From the NCBI GenBank assembly GCA_965208685.1, contig CBDBPL010000007.1, positions 4,092,001 to 4,156,000 on the forward strand: a stretch of DNA of 64,000 nt, given 5' to 3'. Origin of the DNA: JAJEFO01 sp965208685. Lineage in GTDB: Bacteria; Pseudomonadota; Alphaproteobacteria; Rhodobacterales; Rhodobacteraceae. Under the pieces are notes generated by a model that worked only from the letters and a program-made list of their open reading frames with translations, did not search any database and had not been told where the DNA came from. Positions 50,503 to 59,738 of this stretch are shown here, in pieces. Position 1 is the first letter of the stretch, and the number at the start of each line of letters is the position of its first letter. The translations under genes and the position numbers were made by a program.

Positions 50503-51480
50503 ATGCCAGACGAAACCTACTTGGTCACGGGAGCCATGGGATGCATAGGCGCCTGGGTGCTGAAGCATCTTGTTGAACGGAACGCAAAGGCCATTTCGGC
50601 AGACCTGGGCACGGATCCCGTGCGCCCGCGCCTGATCATGGACGACAGTCAGATCGGGCAGGTTGACTGGAGGGTCTTGGACATCACCGATACGGCAGCG
50701 GTCAAGGCCCTTGTGGCCGAGGCTGGCGTAACCAGGATCATCCACCTGGCCGGACTGCAGATCCCGTTTTGCAGGGCCAATCCGCCATTGGGTGCTGCCG
50801 TGAATGTCCTCGGCACGGTCAACATGTTCGAAGCCGCCTTGGCATCGGGCACGTCTGGCCTGGTCTACGCGAGCTCCCTGGCTGCGCTCGGTCCTGCATC
50901 CAGCTACGATTCCTGGCCGCTCGGCGACGACGTCGCACCTGACCCGCGCACGCTCTACGGAGTCTACAAGGTTGCCAACGAACAGACCGCCCGCGTCTAC
51001 GCTGCCGACGCGGGCGTGGGAAGCGTCGGCCTGAGGCCCTGCGTGGTCTACGGCGTCGGGCGCGACCAAGGCGTGACGGCCGACTTCGCCAAGGCAATCC
51101 TCGCTGCGGTGGCTGGCGTGCCGTTCCACATCAGGTCCGGCGGAACCATACCAATGCAGCACGCCAGCGATGTCGCCAGGATGTTCATTGGCTGCGCAGA
51201 TGCCGACGTGAAGCAGGCACGGGTCTGCAACATGCGAAATGACGTCATCACGGTCTCTGACTTCGTGGAGCGTCTGACGGCGATCTTTCCCGGCGCCAGG
51301 ATCACGTACGACACCGATGAAGAGTTCCCGTTCCCCGCCGATCTTGACGACGAGGGCCTGCAGGGACTCCTCGTGGACGTCCCGCATACTCCGCTGGAGG
51401 AAGCCATGCTCCAGGACGCGGCGATGTACCGCGATCTCCTGGACCGAGACCGGATCGACCTGGAGCAGTTGAAGCAGTAG
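50503..51480 (+). CDS. NAD-dependent epimerase/dehydratase
   Basis: 325 residues from ATG 50503 (an upstream in-frame start at 50314 is rejected because that part is Arg/Pro-rich and not protein-like). SDR extended-family features: YLVTGAMGCIGAWVLKHLV (GxxGxxG-type Rossmann loop), RIIHLAGLQIPFCRANPPLG, VYASSLAALGP, and the catalytic YGVYKVANEQTARVYA (YxxxK). The product could act on a nucleotide sugar or another keto/hydroxy compound. It stands alone between a divergent decarboxylase and the AbiE cassette. Confidence 0.85.
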   Translation: MPDETYLVTGAMGCIGAWVLKHLVERNAKAISADLGTDPVRPRLIMDDSQIGQVDWRVLDITDTAAVKALVAEAGVTRIIHLAGLQIPFCRANPPLGAAVNVLGTVNMFEAALASGTSGLVYASSLAALGPASSYDSWPLGDDVAPDPRTLYGVYKVANEQTARVYAADAGVGSVGLRPCVVYGVGRDQGVTADFAKAILAAVAGVPFHIRSGGTIPMQHASDVARMFIGCADADVKQARVCNMRNDVITVSDFVERLTAIFPGARITYDTDEEFPFPADLDDEGLQGLLVDVPHTPLEEAMLQDAAMYRDLLDRDRIDLEQLKQ

Positions 51481-52203
51481 GGCATCCCGGTCTGCGACAT
51501 CCGGAACGACTTGGCGCCCGCCTCTTCCGGACGCCAATCCGGCGATCGGGCTGCGGCATGGGCGAAGCACCCGCATTCGGATTCAACGCCCAGAACTGGT
51601 TCTGCCCGCCCCTTTTGCTCCAGGCGACCTGACATCATCCGCAGACCGCCGATACCTTGCGGTGCGCCTCGTATTCCGTGCCGGTCTGGCCTCGGACATG
51701 GCCGACGCCTTGCAGTTCACGCATTGCGCCGAGCGCGTCGACGGCGCTGCTCATGCCAAGTTGCTGGTTCGCGCTGCGGGCAGGAATCGCGGTGGCATCC
51801 GTGCTTGGCGTCAACTCCAGACCAGGGCCACATGCGTGTCTTTCAGGCCGTCGTCGGAAAATTGTCCCGGCGCGACCGCGTTTCGTCAACGATCCGGCGC
51901 TCGTCCCGAAACTCCGGCCACGCTGCAAGGAGCGGCGGCAGCGTCACGGTCAGTTCCGCCAGGAATCGGATGAATTCCGGGTCTGCCGGCTGCAAGCTTC
52001 CGGGATTCCTCGTTGACTGACTGTTTCGCTGCGGGGCCCGCAAGTCTCCAGGCGAATGAACATCAGGAACGGAACGCGATCTAGAAGCACCTTCCATCGG
52101 AATGACCCTCTTTCCGGTCAGGACATTCCGCGAACCTCCTGGCTTCGTCGGGTAGTGCGCTGACAGAAATTCGGCTAGTCTTGCCGCGAGAGCGGAGAGG
52201 ACG
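51481..52203. other. Gene-poor region upstream of the AbiE-like cassette
   Basis: About 720 bases. A minus-strand frame at 51843-52000 reads LQPADPEFIRFLAELTVTLP, PLLAAWPEFRDERRIVDE, which looks like part of a real protein, and another at 51660-51760 reads NQQLGMSSAVDALGAMRELQ. Neither is long enough to assign. The cassette promoter is expected at the right side. Confidence 0.3.
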
Positions 52204-53067
52204 ATGACAAGGGAGATGCAGGAACGGGCGAGGGCCTTCATGGACGCCAACCCGGTGTTCAGGCGGGAGGAGTTTGCCGCGGCCATGGACCTGCCCAAGG
52301 GTTCGGCGCCCGTCAGCCGCCTGCTCCGTCAGCAGGTCGCCGCCGAGCGCATAAGGCGGCTCCGCCGCGAGGTCTTTGCCGCCGTGCCGGATCACAAGAC
52401 CCCCGGCCGCCTCATTCTTCCGGACTTCATCCACGCCAGCAAGTACCGTCCGGACGGCGTGTTGGGCTACCACACGGGCCTGATGCTCTTCGGCATCCAG
52501 TATTCCGTGACCGTCTCCCAGGTGCAGGTCATCAGCAACGGTCCCGTTGGCTACGCAAGGACGCCGTTCGGCCGCTGCAGGTTCATCAAGCCCCACCGTG
52601 TCCTGGTGGACGCCGGGAAGACCGACTTCCTGACCGTCTGGAAGGAGCCGGCGGGGATACCCGTCAGGGTCACGGCCTTCGAGCGCACCCTGGTCGACGT
52701 CCTGCACCGCCCGGGCCGTGCTTGTGGCAGGGACGAGGTCATCGACTCACTCGCCACTGCACCATACATCCTCAAGAGCTTCGATCCCGGGAGGGTGGCA
52801 GACTACGTGGAGCTTCTCGGGATCCGCTCCCTGGCGGGCGTGGTCGGCTGGTGGCTGGAAAGCTGGCAGTCGGAGCTTGACGTGCCCGAACGGGTGCTGG
52901 ATCGGCTCCGGGCGATGCTTCCGGACTGGAACTCGTACTGGCTGCGCGCGCGTCCGGGCAAGGCGACGTTGGTCAGGCCCTGGCGCGTGTACCTTCCGAC
53001 CGACGACGTCGACCCCACCTGCCAGGGATTCCCTCCGCATGAGTGGCCGCGGCGGCAATGGCAATGA
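52204..53067 (+). CDS. AbiEi-like antitoxin
   Basis: 287 residues with GGAGAGG upstream. The N-terminal winged helix (ANPVFRREEFAAAMDLPKGS, VSRLLRQQVAAERIRRLRRE) is typical of AbiEi, which represses its own operon. The middle contains the antitoxin domain (VLGYHTGLMLFGIQYSVTVS, FERTLVDVLHRPGRACGRDE, VADYVELLGIRSLAGVVGWW). Its stop overlaps the next start (ATGA). In type IV AbiE systems AbiEi counteracts the nucleotidyltransferase AbiEii, which modifies tRNA and blocks phage. It is followed here by an unusually large operon. Confidence 0.8.
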   Translation: MTREMQERARAFMDANPVFRREEFAAAMDLPKGSAPVSRLLRQQVAAERIRRLRREVFAAVPDHKTPGRLILPDFIHASKYRPDGVLGYHTGLMLFGIQYSVTVSQVQVISNGPVGYARTPFGRCRFIKPHRVLVDAGKTDFLTVWKEPAGIPVRVTAFERTLVDVLHRPGRACGRDEVIDSLATAPYILKSFDPGRVADYVELLGIRSLAGVVGWWLESWQSELDVPERVLDRLRAMLPDWNSYWLRARPGKATLVRPWRVYLPTDDVDPTCQGFPPHEWPRRQWQ

Positions 53068-54860
53068 AATTGTCGGCGGAAGAAGTTTCCTCGATAGCCG
53101 AGGGGCGCGGCTTCGCTCCGCAGCCGGTCGAGCGGATGATCCGGCTGTACGACGTCCTCGAGGCTTTTTCCGGCGACGGTGTGATGGGTCCGCGCATGGC
53201 GCTTGTCGGGGGGACGGCGCTGAACGCGTTTCACGCGGACCTGCCACGGCTGTCCCTCGACATCGACATCCACTACATGGGCCGGGACGGCAACGTCCGC
53301 ATCGAGGAGGAAAGGCCGGTATTCGAGGACCGGGCGCTCCGCATCACGGAGGGCAAGGGATACTCGTTGATCCGAAACCCCAGGTCGGACACGAGCGGCA
53401 GGTGGGTGTTCGGCTACGAGGACATGCAGGGCCTCGAAGCCCAGCTTCACGTCGACGTCAACTACGCCCAGAGGCCTGCGCTCTTCGGGATCAGCACGCT
53501 CTCGTCGGCTTCGCTCGGGGAGCATCGGGCAAGGGACATTCCGGTCGTCGACAGAAGCGAGGTCGTGGGCGGGAAGCTGTCGGCGCTGGTGTCACGGGAA
53601 AGGGCGCGCGACCTCTTCGACGCACGCGTCATTGCCGGCATGCCCGATATCGACTGGCCACGCGCGCGGGTCGCCGCGCTGGCGCTCGGCGCCGCGGACA
53701 GGCGCCTGGACTGGCGGGAGCTCACTCCGTCCAGCATCAGCGGAAACATGACCGACCTTCGCGATAGCCTTGAGATATGTCTGCCCATCGGCCATGTCGA
53801 CCATTTCGGCGGTCGGCAGGCTTGGCTCGACGACACGGTGAGGACGTGCCGCGACGCACTGGCGCCGATGTTCCGGCTCACGGACCGCGAGACGGGGTTT
53901 ATCGGCGCCGTTCTCGACCATGGCGTCGTCGACGCAAGCCTCCTGGACGTCGACGAGGAAACCCGAAAGAGGATAGAGGCGCGGCCGACACTCCACGCGC
54001 GGGCGCGGCTCGTTCGCGAAGAGCAGGACCGGGCGCGGGTGGCCGAGGAACGGGAGCGCCAGCGTCCTGATATCGCGCTCCGGCTGGCGAGCGCGCTGAC
54101 GGAGCGGGTCAGCCCCGAAGGACAGACCCAATGGGGCAACCTTCGGGAGCGCATCGAGAAGCGGCTTCTCGCGTCCGACCGCCGCCAGGACGTTTCCGAA
54201 GACGCGGTCCAGGAATTCGCCAGGGGAATCGCGCGAAAGCGCGCCGAAGCGGACCTGCGGGTCCGGGCCGCGAAGGAGGCGGGCGGAGAGTTCATCCACG
54301 AGATCGAGGCCCGGTTCGGAGGTGAGCCGAGCCTGCCGCCCAGGGAACAGAACGCCTACGACGAGGCTCTCCGCGTGGGACTGGAACACCTTTCCCGCGA
54401 GAACGTCTGGCCGGACGCGCTGGAACTGGCGGCGGCAAGGCTGGCGGTGACTCCGCAGGGCACTTCCCGCGCAGGCTTCGCCAACGATCTGGTCAGGGCG
54501 CTCGAATTCGGCTCGGTCCCTGAAGTTGAGGAAATCAGGACCGAGCGGGCGGCCCTTCCGACCGAGCTGGCCAAGGGGACAGACGGGCTCAGGAATTACG
54601 AGAAGGGGGAGTTGCTCCAGCGGCTCTACCGGAGCTTCACCGTCAGCGAGCTGCGGGATCTTTCCCTCGGAACGGGGCCACACCTGGACTCGCTGCCGGA
54701 CCAGGCCGCGCAGGACCGGGCGGCCGGAACCCTAAAGTCGCTGATGTCTGAAAGCGTTCCCGGGCCGGCGCCATGGAACAGGCTGCACGCGGACTTGGCG
54801 AGATCGCGCGGAATCGACCGGGTGACGACTGAATCCTCTGTCGCGATCCCCGAAACCTGA
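53064..54860 (+). CDS. AbiEii-like nucleotidyltransferase toxin with a 300-residue C-terminal extension
   Basis: 598 residues from ATG 53064 overlapping the antitoxin stop. Residues 1-260 carry the AbiEii core: MALVGGTALNAFHADLPRLS, LDIDIHYMGRDG (GG..TAL..DID), and EVVGGKLSALVSRERARDLF with FDARVI (Lys and Asp). Family members are normally about 300 residues. Here the C-terminal half adds a charged, helical module: RKRIEARPTLHARARLVREE, DVSEDAVQEFARGIARKRAE, SFTVSELRDLSLGTGPHLDS. The same module is found in a frameshifted relic at 3825-4957 on a different N-terminus. Toxicity and tRNA as substrate are known for AbiEii; the extension's role is unknown. Confidence 0.75.
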   Translation: MKLSAEEVSSIAEGRGFAPQPVERMIRLYDVLEAFSGDGVMGPRMALVGGTALNAFHADLPRLSLDIDIHYMGRDGNVRIEEERPVFEDRALRITEGKGYSLIRNPRSDTSGRWVFGYEDMQGLEAQLHVDVNYAQRPALFGISTLSSASLGEHRARDIPVVDRSEVVGGKLSALVSRERARDLFDARVIAGMPDIDWPRARVAALALGAADRRLDWRELTPSSISGNMTDLRDSLEICLPIGHVDHFGGRQAWLDDTVRTCRDALAPMFRLTDRETGFIGAVLDHGVVDASLLDVDEETRKRIEARPTLHARARLVREEQDRARVAEERERQRPDIALRLASALTERVSPEGQTQWGNLRERIEKRLLASDRRQDVSEDAVQEFARGIARKRAEADLRVRAAKEAGGEFIHEIEARFGGEPSLPPREQNAYDEALRVGLEHLSRENVWPDALELAAARLAVTPQGTSRAGFANDLVRALEFGSVPEVEEIRTERAALPTELAKGTDGLRNYEKGELLQRLYRSFTVSELRDLSLGTGPHLDSLPDQAAQDRAAGTLKSLMSESVPGPAPWNRLHADLARSRGIDRVTTESSVAIPET

Positions 54861-54885
54861 CGAAGAAGGCTCTGGAGGAGCCCGA

Positions 54886-55521
54886 ATGGACATGGAAGCC
54901 GTGAGGCGCGAATTCTGGCGGCTCGACAGGTCGGGCGGCGCGCCCCGCACCGACCGGATCACCACGCGCGAGGACATCCTCGCGCGGTGGCACTGGAGAC
55001 TGGAAGACACGCTGGCGGCCGCAGGCAAGGACCCCTGGAAATCCGGGGTCGGCCGCCACGGCAACGACATCAGCGGAAAGGGAGTGGTGATTCCGTGGAA
55101 CGACGTCGTCCAGCCCCTCGAGAAGCGCTTCCGCTACGCGCCGATGCCCATGGAGTGGTTTGACAACGACATCGCGCGCGCCGTGCTGTTTCCCGAGGAT
55201 CCGGAACACCTCCTGCTCCATAGCCTGATCGCCCGCCATCTCGCCGGGTATTCGGGCAAGCCGAGCCCGGGGGAACTGTTCGACTGGCTTACGCTGGGCA
55301 TGACGGATGACAGGCAGCGGGGCCTGGTGGCCGAGTTGCTGGAAGACGTTCGCGGGCACGACTATCCGCAGCTCCGCCGCAGGGACGCCATCAGCGCCTG
55401 GCACATCGCGCGCGCCGTCCATGGCTGCGGCCTGACGCGCGGCGCCCTGTCGTGCTGGCTGAACCAGTTCGCGGTCCGGCCGGACGGATGGGTTGGCGTC
55501 GTTCCCGGTGGCGAGGGATGA
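54886..55521 (+). CDS. Unrecognised protein in the AbiE-like cassette
   Basis: 211 residues, starting after a GGAGGAG ribosome site 25 bases past the previous stop. Sequence features: MDMEAVRREFWRLDRSGGAP, WHWRLEDTLAAAGKDPWKSG, VVIPWNDVVQPLEKRFRYAP, HLLLHSLIARHLAGYSGKPS and RQRGLVAELLEDVRGHDYPQ. Soluble, mostly helical, rich in Trp and Arg, no membrane or signal segment and no known motif. It overlaps the following nucleotidyltransferase by four bases (ATGA), so co-translation is likely and it may be an antitoxin or adaptor for it. Confidence 0.65.
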   Translation: MDMEAVRREFWRLDRSGGAPRTDRITTREDILARWHWRLEDTLAAAGKDPWKSGVGRHGNDISGKGVVIPWNDVVQPLEKRFRYAPMPMEWFDNDIARAVLFPEDPEHLLLHSLIARHLAGYSGKPSPGELFDWLTLGMTDDRQRGLVAELLEDVRGHDYPQLRRRDAISAWHIARAVHGCGLTRGALSCWLNQFAVRPDGWVGVVPGGEG

Positions 55522-56186
55522 CAGGTCTCGCGATCCCGCCCCCGGCCGATGCCATCCTGGAACGCGTCGGCCCGCTCCTTCCGGGGATCTGGGACGGGGA
55601 CGATGTCCGGATCGGGGGAGGGACGGCGCTGGCGGCGCGCTGGCGCCACCGGCGAAGCACGGACATCGAGCTCTGCGTCGCGCCGGACCTGCTGCGCCGG
55701 GCCGGCGAGGATGCCAGGACCCTGGCCGTCGATGCCGGGGCGCGAAGCGTCAGGTTTGGCCGCGGATGGTTGAACGGGGTCTTTCCGGAAGGCGAGTTCA
55801 GCATTTCGGCGACGGAACCCCTGCTGGACACCGGGACCGGCGTGGAGCGGGAGGCGCGGTTCGGCCTGCCGCTCGAATCCGTTGCGGAAGTCCTTGCCCG
55901 GAAGCTCGTCCTGCGATTGCATGAACACGGCGAGTACCTCTCTGGCGACCTCTACGACCTGTGCACCGCCGCCGAACGCGATGGCGCGTCCCTCGAAGTG
56001 GCCCTGTCCGCGCTGTCCTCGGAAGAGAGGGGCGAGATCGCCCGCGAAATCTCCGGCCTCGGGCGATCGGCCAACATGCGCGGCCAGGCCCTGACGGCAG
56101 TCCACAGACCTGAATGGCTTCCGGAACTCGTCAGGCTCACGGCACGGATCGTCGAAAACGGCGCTCAGCGGATGCCCGCAGCGTAG
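55518..56186 (+). CDS. Second AbiEii-type nucleotidyltransferase
   Basis: 222 residues from ATG 55518 overlapping the previous stop. Core: DDVRIGGGTALAARWRHRRS, TDIELCVAPDLLRR, where the DxD second Asp is Glu (TDIEL). A later active-site-like segment VAEVLARKLVLRLHEHGEYL has Lys, and SGDLYDLCTAAERDG has the Asp. It resembles AbiEii-type nucleotidyltransferases but shares little with the longer one at 53 kb. Two such enzymes in one operon is unusual, and one could modify or inhibit the other. Confidence 0.7.
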   Translation: MTGLAIPPPADAILERVGPLLPGIWDGDDVRIGGGTALAARWRHRRSTDIELCVAPDLLRRAGEDARTLAVDAGARSVRFGRGWLNGVFPEGEFSISATEPLLDTGTGVEREARFGLPLESVAEVLARKLVLRLHEHGEYLSGDLYDLCTAAERDGASLEVALSALSSEERGEIAREISGLGRSANMRGQALTAVHRPEWLPELVRLTARIVENGAQRMPAA

Positions 56187-56610
56187 AGCTCCAGATGAAG
56201 AGCCTCTGCCAAAGGACTCACTCTCATCCGCTCCATGCCGACCAGGAACGGCCAAGACGTGATCCTGTCGACGCGCGGGCCGAATCACGTGTCCCCGGCC
56301 TGGCTGTCTCCGAACGCCGGGAGCCCGCAGTCCGAGGTGCCCGGGGCACCCTTCGACATGCTCGAAAACTGCCAGATGGAAGTTCCCCCGGCATTCTTGA
56401 TCCGCTTGCGGAGGGCCTGTCGATCCTGGGGCAGCGCATTCCAGGGCAGGCTGATTGCCGTTCGATCGGCCGAATCTTGTTGCCGCCCTTCAGGGAGTGG
56501 CTGCAATGCGAATGCGCGCAATTCCTTTCGGATCACCGTGAGCGCCGCTGCCCGGGCGCATCATTGCAGGAATTCCTAGGGCAATCCGGCCCTCTCTCAG
56601 CACGCGTGCG
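56187..56610. other. Intergenic, no gene recognised
   Basis: About 425 bases after the cassette. Shadow frames only. The Uma2 gene ends at its right side. Confidence 0.3.
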
Positions 56611-57225
56611 TCAGGACCCTTCCCCGGCATCGGCGTTTCCCGTGCCCGCGATCGCGTCGGGCCAGAGTGCGCCGAGCGGGAAGGCGATGGCGTCGAAGGG
56701 AGGCAGCGAGACTGACGCGTTGCCGACAAGGGTCGCCAGCAGCAGCCACCGCCCATCGCGCAGCTCGAAGGCCTCGAGCGTACGTGCATCGGGATCGACG
56801 AACCAGAGATGGCGGACGCCCTCGCGGGCATACAGGTCCCGCTTCTCGCCCTGGTCCAGCCGACGCGTGGACGGCGAGAGCACCTCGCAGGCCCAGTCCG
56901 GCGCGATCGTGCAATACGCCGCGTCAGGGTACTCGGGCATCGTCTCGCGCCGCCACCCGGCAAGGTCCGGCACCACGATGTCCTCGCCCAGGTGAAGCTC
57001 GGGCTCGTCGATGATCCACCAGCCGCCCGGGCCGTCATCGCCATGGCTGAAAGGCGGACCGATCTTCATCCCCAATCCGGAGCTTGCCCACGCATGCCGC
57101 ATGGCCGGTCTTGGATGGGTGTGCAAGGTTCCGGCAATCACCTCCGCGACCATGCGGGGCGGAGCGTCCAGCACGTCTCGGTAGGTCGCACGATCGGTTT
57201 CTCTTCGTCTGGCCTGCGCATTCAT
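56611..57225 (-). CDS. Uma2-family (PD-(D/E)XK) nuclease-like protein
   Basis: 204 residues from ATG 57225 after GGAGGAAG. Order: RATYRDVLDAPPRMVAEVIA (conserved Glu), GGWWIIDEPELHLGEDIVVP (Glu then Pro-Asp), DLAGWRRETMPEYPDAAYCT, PDWACEVLSPSTRRLDQGEK and YAREGVRHLWFVDPDARTLE. These match the Uma2/DUF820 fold, a predicted restriction-type endonuclease domain of unknown biological role. Complete. The frame upstream runs into an istB remnant, which is not part of this gene. Confidence 0.85.
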   Translation of the reverse strand: MNAQARRRETDRATYRDVLDAPPRMVAEVIAGTLHTHPRPAMRHAWASSGLGMKIGPPFSHGDDGPGGWWIIDEPELHLGEDIVVPDLAGWRRETMPEYPDAAYCTIAPDWACEVLSPSTRRLDQGEKRDLYAREGVRHLWFVDPDARTLEAFELRDGRWLLLATLVGNASVSLPPFDAIAFPLGALWPDAIAGTGNADAGEGS

Positions 57226-57389
57226 GGTCGGTCTTCCTCCAGTTGCCCGTCCTTCTCCCGAACTCTCGGATGCCCTTGCACGACACGCAGGCTGACGGGC
57301 CGTCCAGGCAGGCCGGATGCTATCACGGCCCTCCGCGAAGGTCGAGATCGAGCCTGGACGGGCGAGTGCTTCTCCCATCGAGCTGCTGT

Positions 57390-57693
57390 CGCACCTGTCC
57401 TCCACGATCCCCATCAGGTCGCGACGCTGCCGCGACGTCAGCCGTTCCGGCCCCCAGTCGTCTAGGATCAGCAGTTCAGCACGGACCAGTTGCCGGAACA
57501 GGCGCGGGAAGCGGCCTTCGCCATGCGCGATCCGCAGCTCGGTCAGCAGTCGCGGGACGCGCAGGTACCGGACCTGGAAGCCTTCGAGGCACGCCTTGTG
57601 GGCGAGCGCGCAGGCGATCCGGCTCTTGCCCGTGCCGCTGGGACCCGTGATGATCACGTTCTGCCGCTTCCCGATCCAGTCGCCGTGCGCAAG
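57390..57693 (-). pseudogene. istB: IS21-type IstB fragment
   Basis: The frame reads LAHGDWIGKRQNVIITGPSG, TGKSRIACALAHKACLEGFQ (Walker A), FRQLVRAELLILDDWGPERL (Walker B) and TSRQRRDLMGIVEDR, then loses similarity. An upstream TAG is at about 57692, just before the recognisable part. IstB is the ATPase helper of IS21 transposition. The C-terminal third and IstA are absent. Confidence 0.75.
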
Positions 57694-58519
57694 CTACCGG
57701 AACTGGTTCTCGCAGCTGGCAGCTCTCGGCAATGAAAAGGGTGTCCTGATCCTTCAGGCGCCAACCACGTTCGCGGCGCGCAACCCTCGCACGCGTCATC
57801 ACACGCAGGTTCTTGCCGCTGTCGTCGCGACGAACCCGGCCGTCCGGGACGTGAAATTCGAAGGGCCGCCCAAAATGTGAACGAAGAGGCTCTTTCTTCC
57901 ACACGAAGCGATCCAAGGGCTTGTGATCACAACGGAGAACATGGGAGCGAAAGAACAACAAGCCGGGCGTCCGCGCATGGCATGCGGCCTTCCGTAATGG
58001 GGCCCCACCGTCAAGCACCGAATCCTGTGCATGAGCGGCCACAAGGCCCGAATCTGGCAAAAAATGTTCCGGCGCCGGCGGCAAGGGGCGCGGCGGTCAT
58101 GCCGGGAGCGGCGTTGGCTTTTGGTCCGGAGCCGGGGATTGCCTGGTTCGCCGAAGCGACCTCAAGAGTCTGGCGAGGCGAACCAGGCAATCCCCGGCGG
58201 GGTCGAAGCCGTTCAGGTTTCGTCCAAGGCCTTGCCTCCTGTTTCCGGGAAGGTCCACGTCGCGTCCGCCGCCGGGCATCTTCCTTCCGTCCGTGGTCAG
58301 CTCGTCGGCCGCCTGCATGATGCCTGTCCAATCAGGTTCCCGAGTGTCCATCTGCCGATCGTGCTCGAACGCGACAGAGCGGTTCGGCAACGAGGCCGTT
58401 CACGACATCATCGGGGACCGCGTCCTGGCAAGGAAACGTCCGTGGACGGGCCGCCTCTCAGGAGGCGGAGCCCGCTCCTTCCCTCTTCATCACAGGCTGC
58501 GGATCCGATGCAGCGATTC
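57694..58519. other. Non-coding region with a long inverted repeat
   Basis: About 800 bases between the istB relic and IS110. Only shadow frames. It includes the inverted repeat at 58132-58197 and a weak third copy of the dispersed repeat near 58048. Confidence 0.3.
58132..58197. repeat. 21-bp perfect inverted repeat
   Basis: Left arm CCGGGGATTGCCTGGTTCGC plus C (58132-58152), right arm its exact complement at 58177-58197, with a 24-base loop. No T tract and no adjacent gene that it would terminate. It could be the two ends of a tiny element. Confidence 0.7.
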
Positions 58520-59563
58520 TCATGCCGGATCGGGCGACATCGCCGCCTCGCGGGCGAAGCGGAACTCCGTCCCGTCCAGCCACGTCCGGAGAAGCACCAC
58601 GTCCATGCGCCGGGCAAGCGCGGTCGTGGCGCGCTTCTGGCCACGCCTCCCCGCGACGCGCAGCGCCCAGGCCTTCAGCCAGCTCATCCTCTTGCCGTTG
58701 TGCAGCATTGTCGTGGCGGCCTGGAACAGAGCCGTGCGCAGGGCGGTGTCGCCCGCCCTCGTGATCTCGCCCGACACGTCCCGTTCCCCCGACTGGCTTC
58801 GCCTCGGCGTCAGCCCCGCCCAGGCGCCGATGTCCCTGGCCCTTCGGAACCGGGACGGGTCGTCGACCGCCGTGACGAAGGTCAGCGCTATAACCGGGCC
58901 CACGCCGGGCATCGTCATCAGCAGCCGGCACGTGGCGTCCGACTGGGCGAGGTTCCTGACCTTCTTCGTCATCATGGCCAGCTCGTCGCGCATCTGCGCG
59001 CGCAGCCGCAGGATCGGCTCGACGACGTCCGCCAGCATCGCGTTGTCCGCGGTCAGCTCCCGGACCCTTTCCTCCCAGCGGCCCTTCGACACCCGGCCGA
59101 GCTTCAGGCCGAAGTTCCGAAGTATGCCGCGCGCGGAGAGCTCGAGCCGCGTCAGGCCTTCCACCAGCGCGCTGCGCGAGGTCAGCAGGGCCCGCTTCTC
59201 CTGGGACGCGACCGACTTGCAGTGCACGGGCTGGAACCAGCCCATGCGCAGCAATTGCGCGATGCCTTCAGCGTCCCGCCGGTCCGTCTTGACCGGGGCC
59301 GACTTCAGCGCGGACTTCACGCGCTTCGTCTCCATCAACACGGTCTCGAAGCCGGCCTCGCTGAGTCCCTTGTGAAGCCACTGCGACTGAGGGCCGGCCT
59401 CCAGGCCGACCGCGACGATGTTTCCAGACAGCCCGCGCATGTGCCCGGCGAGCGATCCGGGATCGGAAGGCACTTTTGCTTCGTTCACTGTCTTCCCATT
59501 GGCGCCGATCGCGCAAACCGACGTGCTTGCCAGCGACACGTCCAGTCCGACAAAGATTTCCAT
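58520..59563 (-). CDS. IS110-family DEDD transposase
   Basis: 347 residues from ATG 59563 after AAAGGA. The RuvC-like N-domain has MEIFVGLDVSLASTSVCAIG (Asp), NIVAVGLEAGPQSQWLHKGL (Glu), and VKTDRRDAEGIAQLLRMGWF (DxxD). The C-terminal transposase_20 domain contains LLMTMPGVGPVIALTFVTAV, then FRRARDIGAWAGLTPRRSQS and GDTALRTALFQAATTML with the catalytic Ser region. IS110 enzymes recombine DNA using a bridge RNA encoded beside the gene. It appears intact. It lies immediately upstream of the parB relic. Confidence 0.9.
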   Translation of the reverse strand: MEIFVGLDVSLASTSVCAIGANGKTVNEAKVPSDPGSLAGHMRGLSGNIVAVGLEAGPQSQWLHKGLSEAGFETVLMETKRVKSALKSAPVKTDRRDAEGIAQLLRMGWFQPVHCKSVASQEKRALLTSRSALVEGLTRLELSARGILRNFGLKLGRVSKGRWEERVRELTADNAMLADVVEPILRLRAQMRDELAMMTKKVRNLAQSDATCRLLMTMPGVGPVIALTFVTAVDDPSRFRRARDIGAWAGLTPRRSQSGERDVSGEITRAGDTALRTALFQAATTMLHNGKRMSWLKAWALRVAGRRGQKRATTALARRMDVVLLRTWLDGTEFRFAREAAMSPDPA

Positions 59564-59700
59564 TGTCGTTGTCCTTTCTGTTGCAATGTGATCAAGAAGC
59601 GTTCCCTCCGGAACGCCTCCGCCGCTCACAATAGCACATGTTGTGTGCGGCAAGGACAACGACACCAGACCAACGACCTTTCGAACCCGACCTGCGCCAG
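59564..59700 (-). ncRNA. Possible IS110 bridge-RNA region
   Basis: In IS110-group elements a structured bridge RNA is encoded in the non-coding end 5' of the transposase. The 137 bases here are gene-free and contain a hairpin GCGTTCC-CTCC-GGAACGC (59598-59615) plus the stretch CACAATAGCACATGTTGTGT. Target and donor loops were not identified, and the exact end of the element is unknown. Confidence 0.35.
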
Positions 59701-59738
59701 CCTGATTCGCCGCCCCATTACGGCATCTGCCGAGTCTC

